Shown here in pieces: positions 63,141 through 64,000 of a DNA stretch of 64,000 nucleotides (the first letter of the stretch is position 1; each line of letters opens with the position of its first letter). The notes beneath the pieces were generated by a model that searched no databases, was not told the DNA's origin, and saw nothing but the letters and a program-made list of their open reading frames with translations. Both the position numbers and the translations under genes were made by a program. This DNA comes from Ahaetulla prasina (taxonomy: Eukaryota; Chordata; Lepidosauria; Squamata; Colubridae). The stretch is taken from assembly GCF_028640845.1 (NCBI RefSeq), contig NC_080542.1, positions 135,039,580 to 135,103,579 on the forward strand, given 5' to 3'.

Positions 63141-64000
63141 GAGATCAGCCGAATCTGGCGGTGAGGATGAGGAAGGGTCTGCCGAACGAAGCGGCAAAGA
63201 GGACGGGGCGAATGCGGAAGTTGCGGAGGTCAACACCAGCGCCAACGCTGCAAGTTTAAGGCGCAACATGTCGGTGGTGCGAGAAGAAGGGCACCTAGCT
63301 CAAGTCTGTCGAGCTCCCCAACCTTCCGCGAAAATTCAAATCGGCCAATCAGGCGCGGGATCGGCAAGGCGACCCAGCGATTGGCTCAAACAAAAAGCGG
63401 ATTCAAACCAAGCGACTGTGGTCATAGGCGCGCCTCAACCCAGTGGAGAAGAAGATCTTCACCAAACCCAAAATAGAGGAGTGCGGTGCCGACTCGAAGT
63501 GGACACGGGTCAGCGATCACCATCATGTCCTGGGACACTTTGGCGAAGTCACTGCCATCAGTCGCGGCGCCACCTGCAAACACAAGCAGCTCTGAGTCCA
63601 CGACTACCAAGGGAATCGCATCCCTGTTCGAGGACCACCTCTGTCCAGTCGATACGGACCACACAAGAAGACCCTGCCCATCACGATCGTCGAAGGGACC
63701 CTGCCTGGTTTGTTGGGACTAGACTGGTTTCGTGCACTGGGCATGGGAGTGACTGGCATCTACAAGTGACTGTAACCTGAAAGACATGCTCATGAGCGAG
63801 TTCGAAGATGTCTTCAAGGACTGCCTGGGCAAGTACAAGGGGACCCCTATTTCCTTCAACTTAGACCCCAGGTAGCTCCCATTAGGTTAAAGGCAAGGAG
63901 AGTCCCTTTGCCCTTAAACCTAAAATTGACAAGGAGCTAGATAAGCTCATAAATCAGGGATTTTGGTGCCAGTCGACCACGCAAAGTGGGAGACGCATCG
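63141..64000 (+). pseudogene. Ty3/Gypsy retrotransposon gag-pol fragment, frameshifted, runs off the right edge
   Basis: In order: a zinc-knuckle segment with spacing C-x2-C-x3-H-x4-C (about 63212-63255) and a second C-x2-C-x4-H-x4-C knuckle (about 63270-63312) broken by a frameshift. Then come the aspartic protease (EVDTG near 63500, frame change, then SAITIMSWDTLAKSL) and the post-protease motif GLLGLDW near 63707. The N-terminal edge of reverse transcriptase follows (LKPKIDKELDKLINQG near 63916, then VDHAK-like at the edge). These are nucleocapsid, protease and polymerase parts of one polyprotein. Several frame changes and stops make it dead. The 5' part is missing at the CR1 junction. It is GC-richer than its neighbours. 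Confidence 0.8.

Noticed and set aside
62728..63780. 350-codon plus-strand protein
   Set aside because: It joins the antisense of a CR1 fragment to a wrong-frame reading of Gypsy sequence; no single family fits the whole.

Overview
This window is repeat-rich, AT-rich vertebrate nuclear DNA, and its repeats point to an advanced (colubroid) snake. The pointers are 3' ends of a CR1-type LINE fused to (GAATA/AATAG)n arrays, Sauria-type SINEs with a BovB-like tail, a second snake-type CR1 family with (ATTCT)-like ends, and many short hAT-type elements beginning CAGTGGTGGG or CAGGGGTG. I could not find a convincing host protein-coding exon, tRNA gene, rRNA gene or CRISPR array. The stretch is best read as intergenic or deep intronic DNA. 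The species call is an inference from repeat content.

Layout. 1-6600: mostly single-copy-looking DNA with hAT-type elements, a CR1 fragment split by a hAT insertion, and a tRNA-derived SINE. 6.6-9.9 kb: an inverted Penelope-like repeat, two CR1 fragments and a Sauria-type SINE with a perfect 10-bp target duplication. 10.7-20 kb: nested DNA transposons, a palindromic Penelope-like repeat inside a 'ccccaaaataagacc' element, a ~970-bp LTR and an (AATAG)n-tailed CR1 end. 20-26 kb: palindromic MITE-like elements, a CR1 3' end and a second LTR. 26.6-29.9 kb: the best preserved coding sequence, a minus-strand CR1 ORF2 (endonuclease plus reverse transcriptase) broken by a few frameshifts. 30-45 kb: CR1, Penelope-like, SINE, L1 and LTR fragments between unique stretches. 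46-64 kb: an RTE/BovB-like fragment bracketed by a duplicated segment, several hAT elements with perfect 8-bp target duplications, and a decayed Ty3/Gypsy gag-pol running off the right edge.

Most notable signal: at least four distinguishable Penelope-like repeat families carry a hammerhead-ribozyme core (CUGAAGA or CUGAUGA, a hairpin, GAAA, then a palindromic ACGU or AGCU ending in the cleavage-site C). Cores are present near 6.7, 15.9, 32.4, 38.1, 39.9, 48.4 and 51.9 kb, several as inverted pairs. The cores share an unusual extra unpaired nucleotide before helix II and a helix III of only two base pairs without a loop. That is the layout expected of ribozymes that work as dimers. Other points of interest are microsatellites growing out of specific retroelement ends, two different LTRs whose U3 holds an open frame with a similar arginine-rich end, and several datable nested insertions.

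How the parts relate: the autonomous families (CR1, RTE/BovB, L1, Penelope-like, Gypsy) are represented only by fragments or broken genes. The short families (SINEs with CR1-like or BovB-like tails, hAT MITEs) have the termini needed to borrow machinery from such partners.
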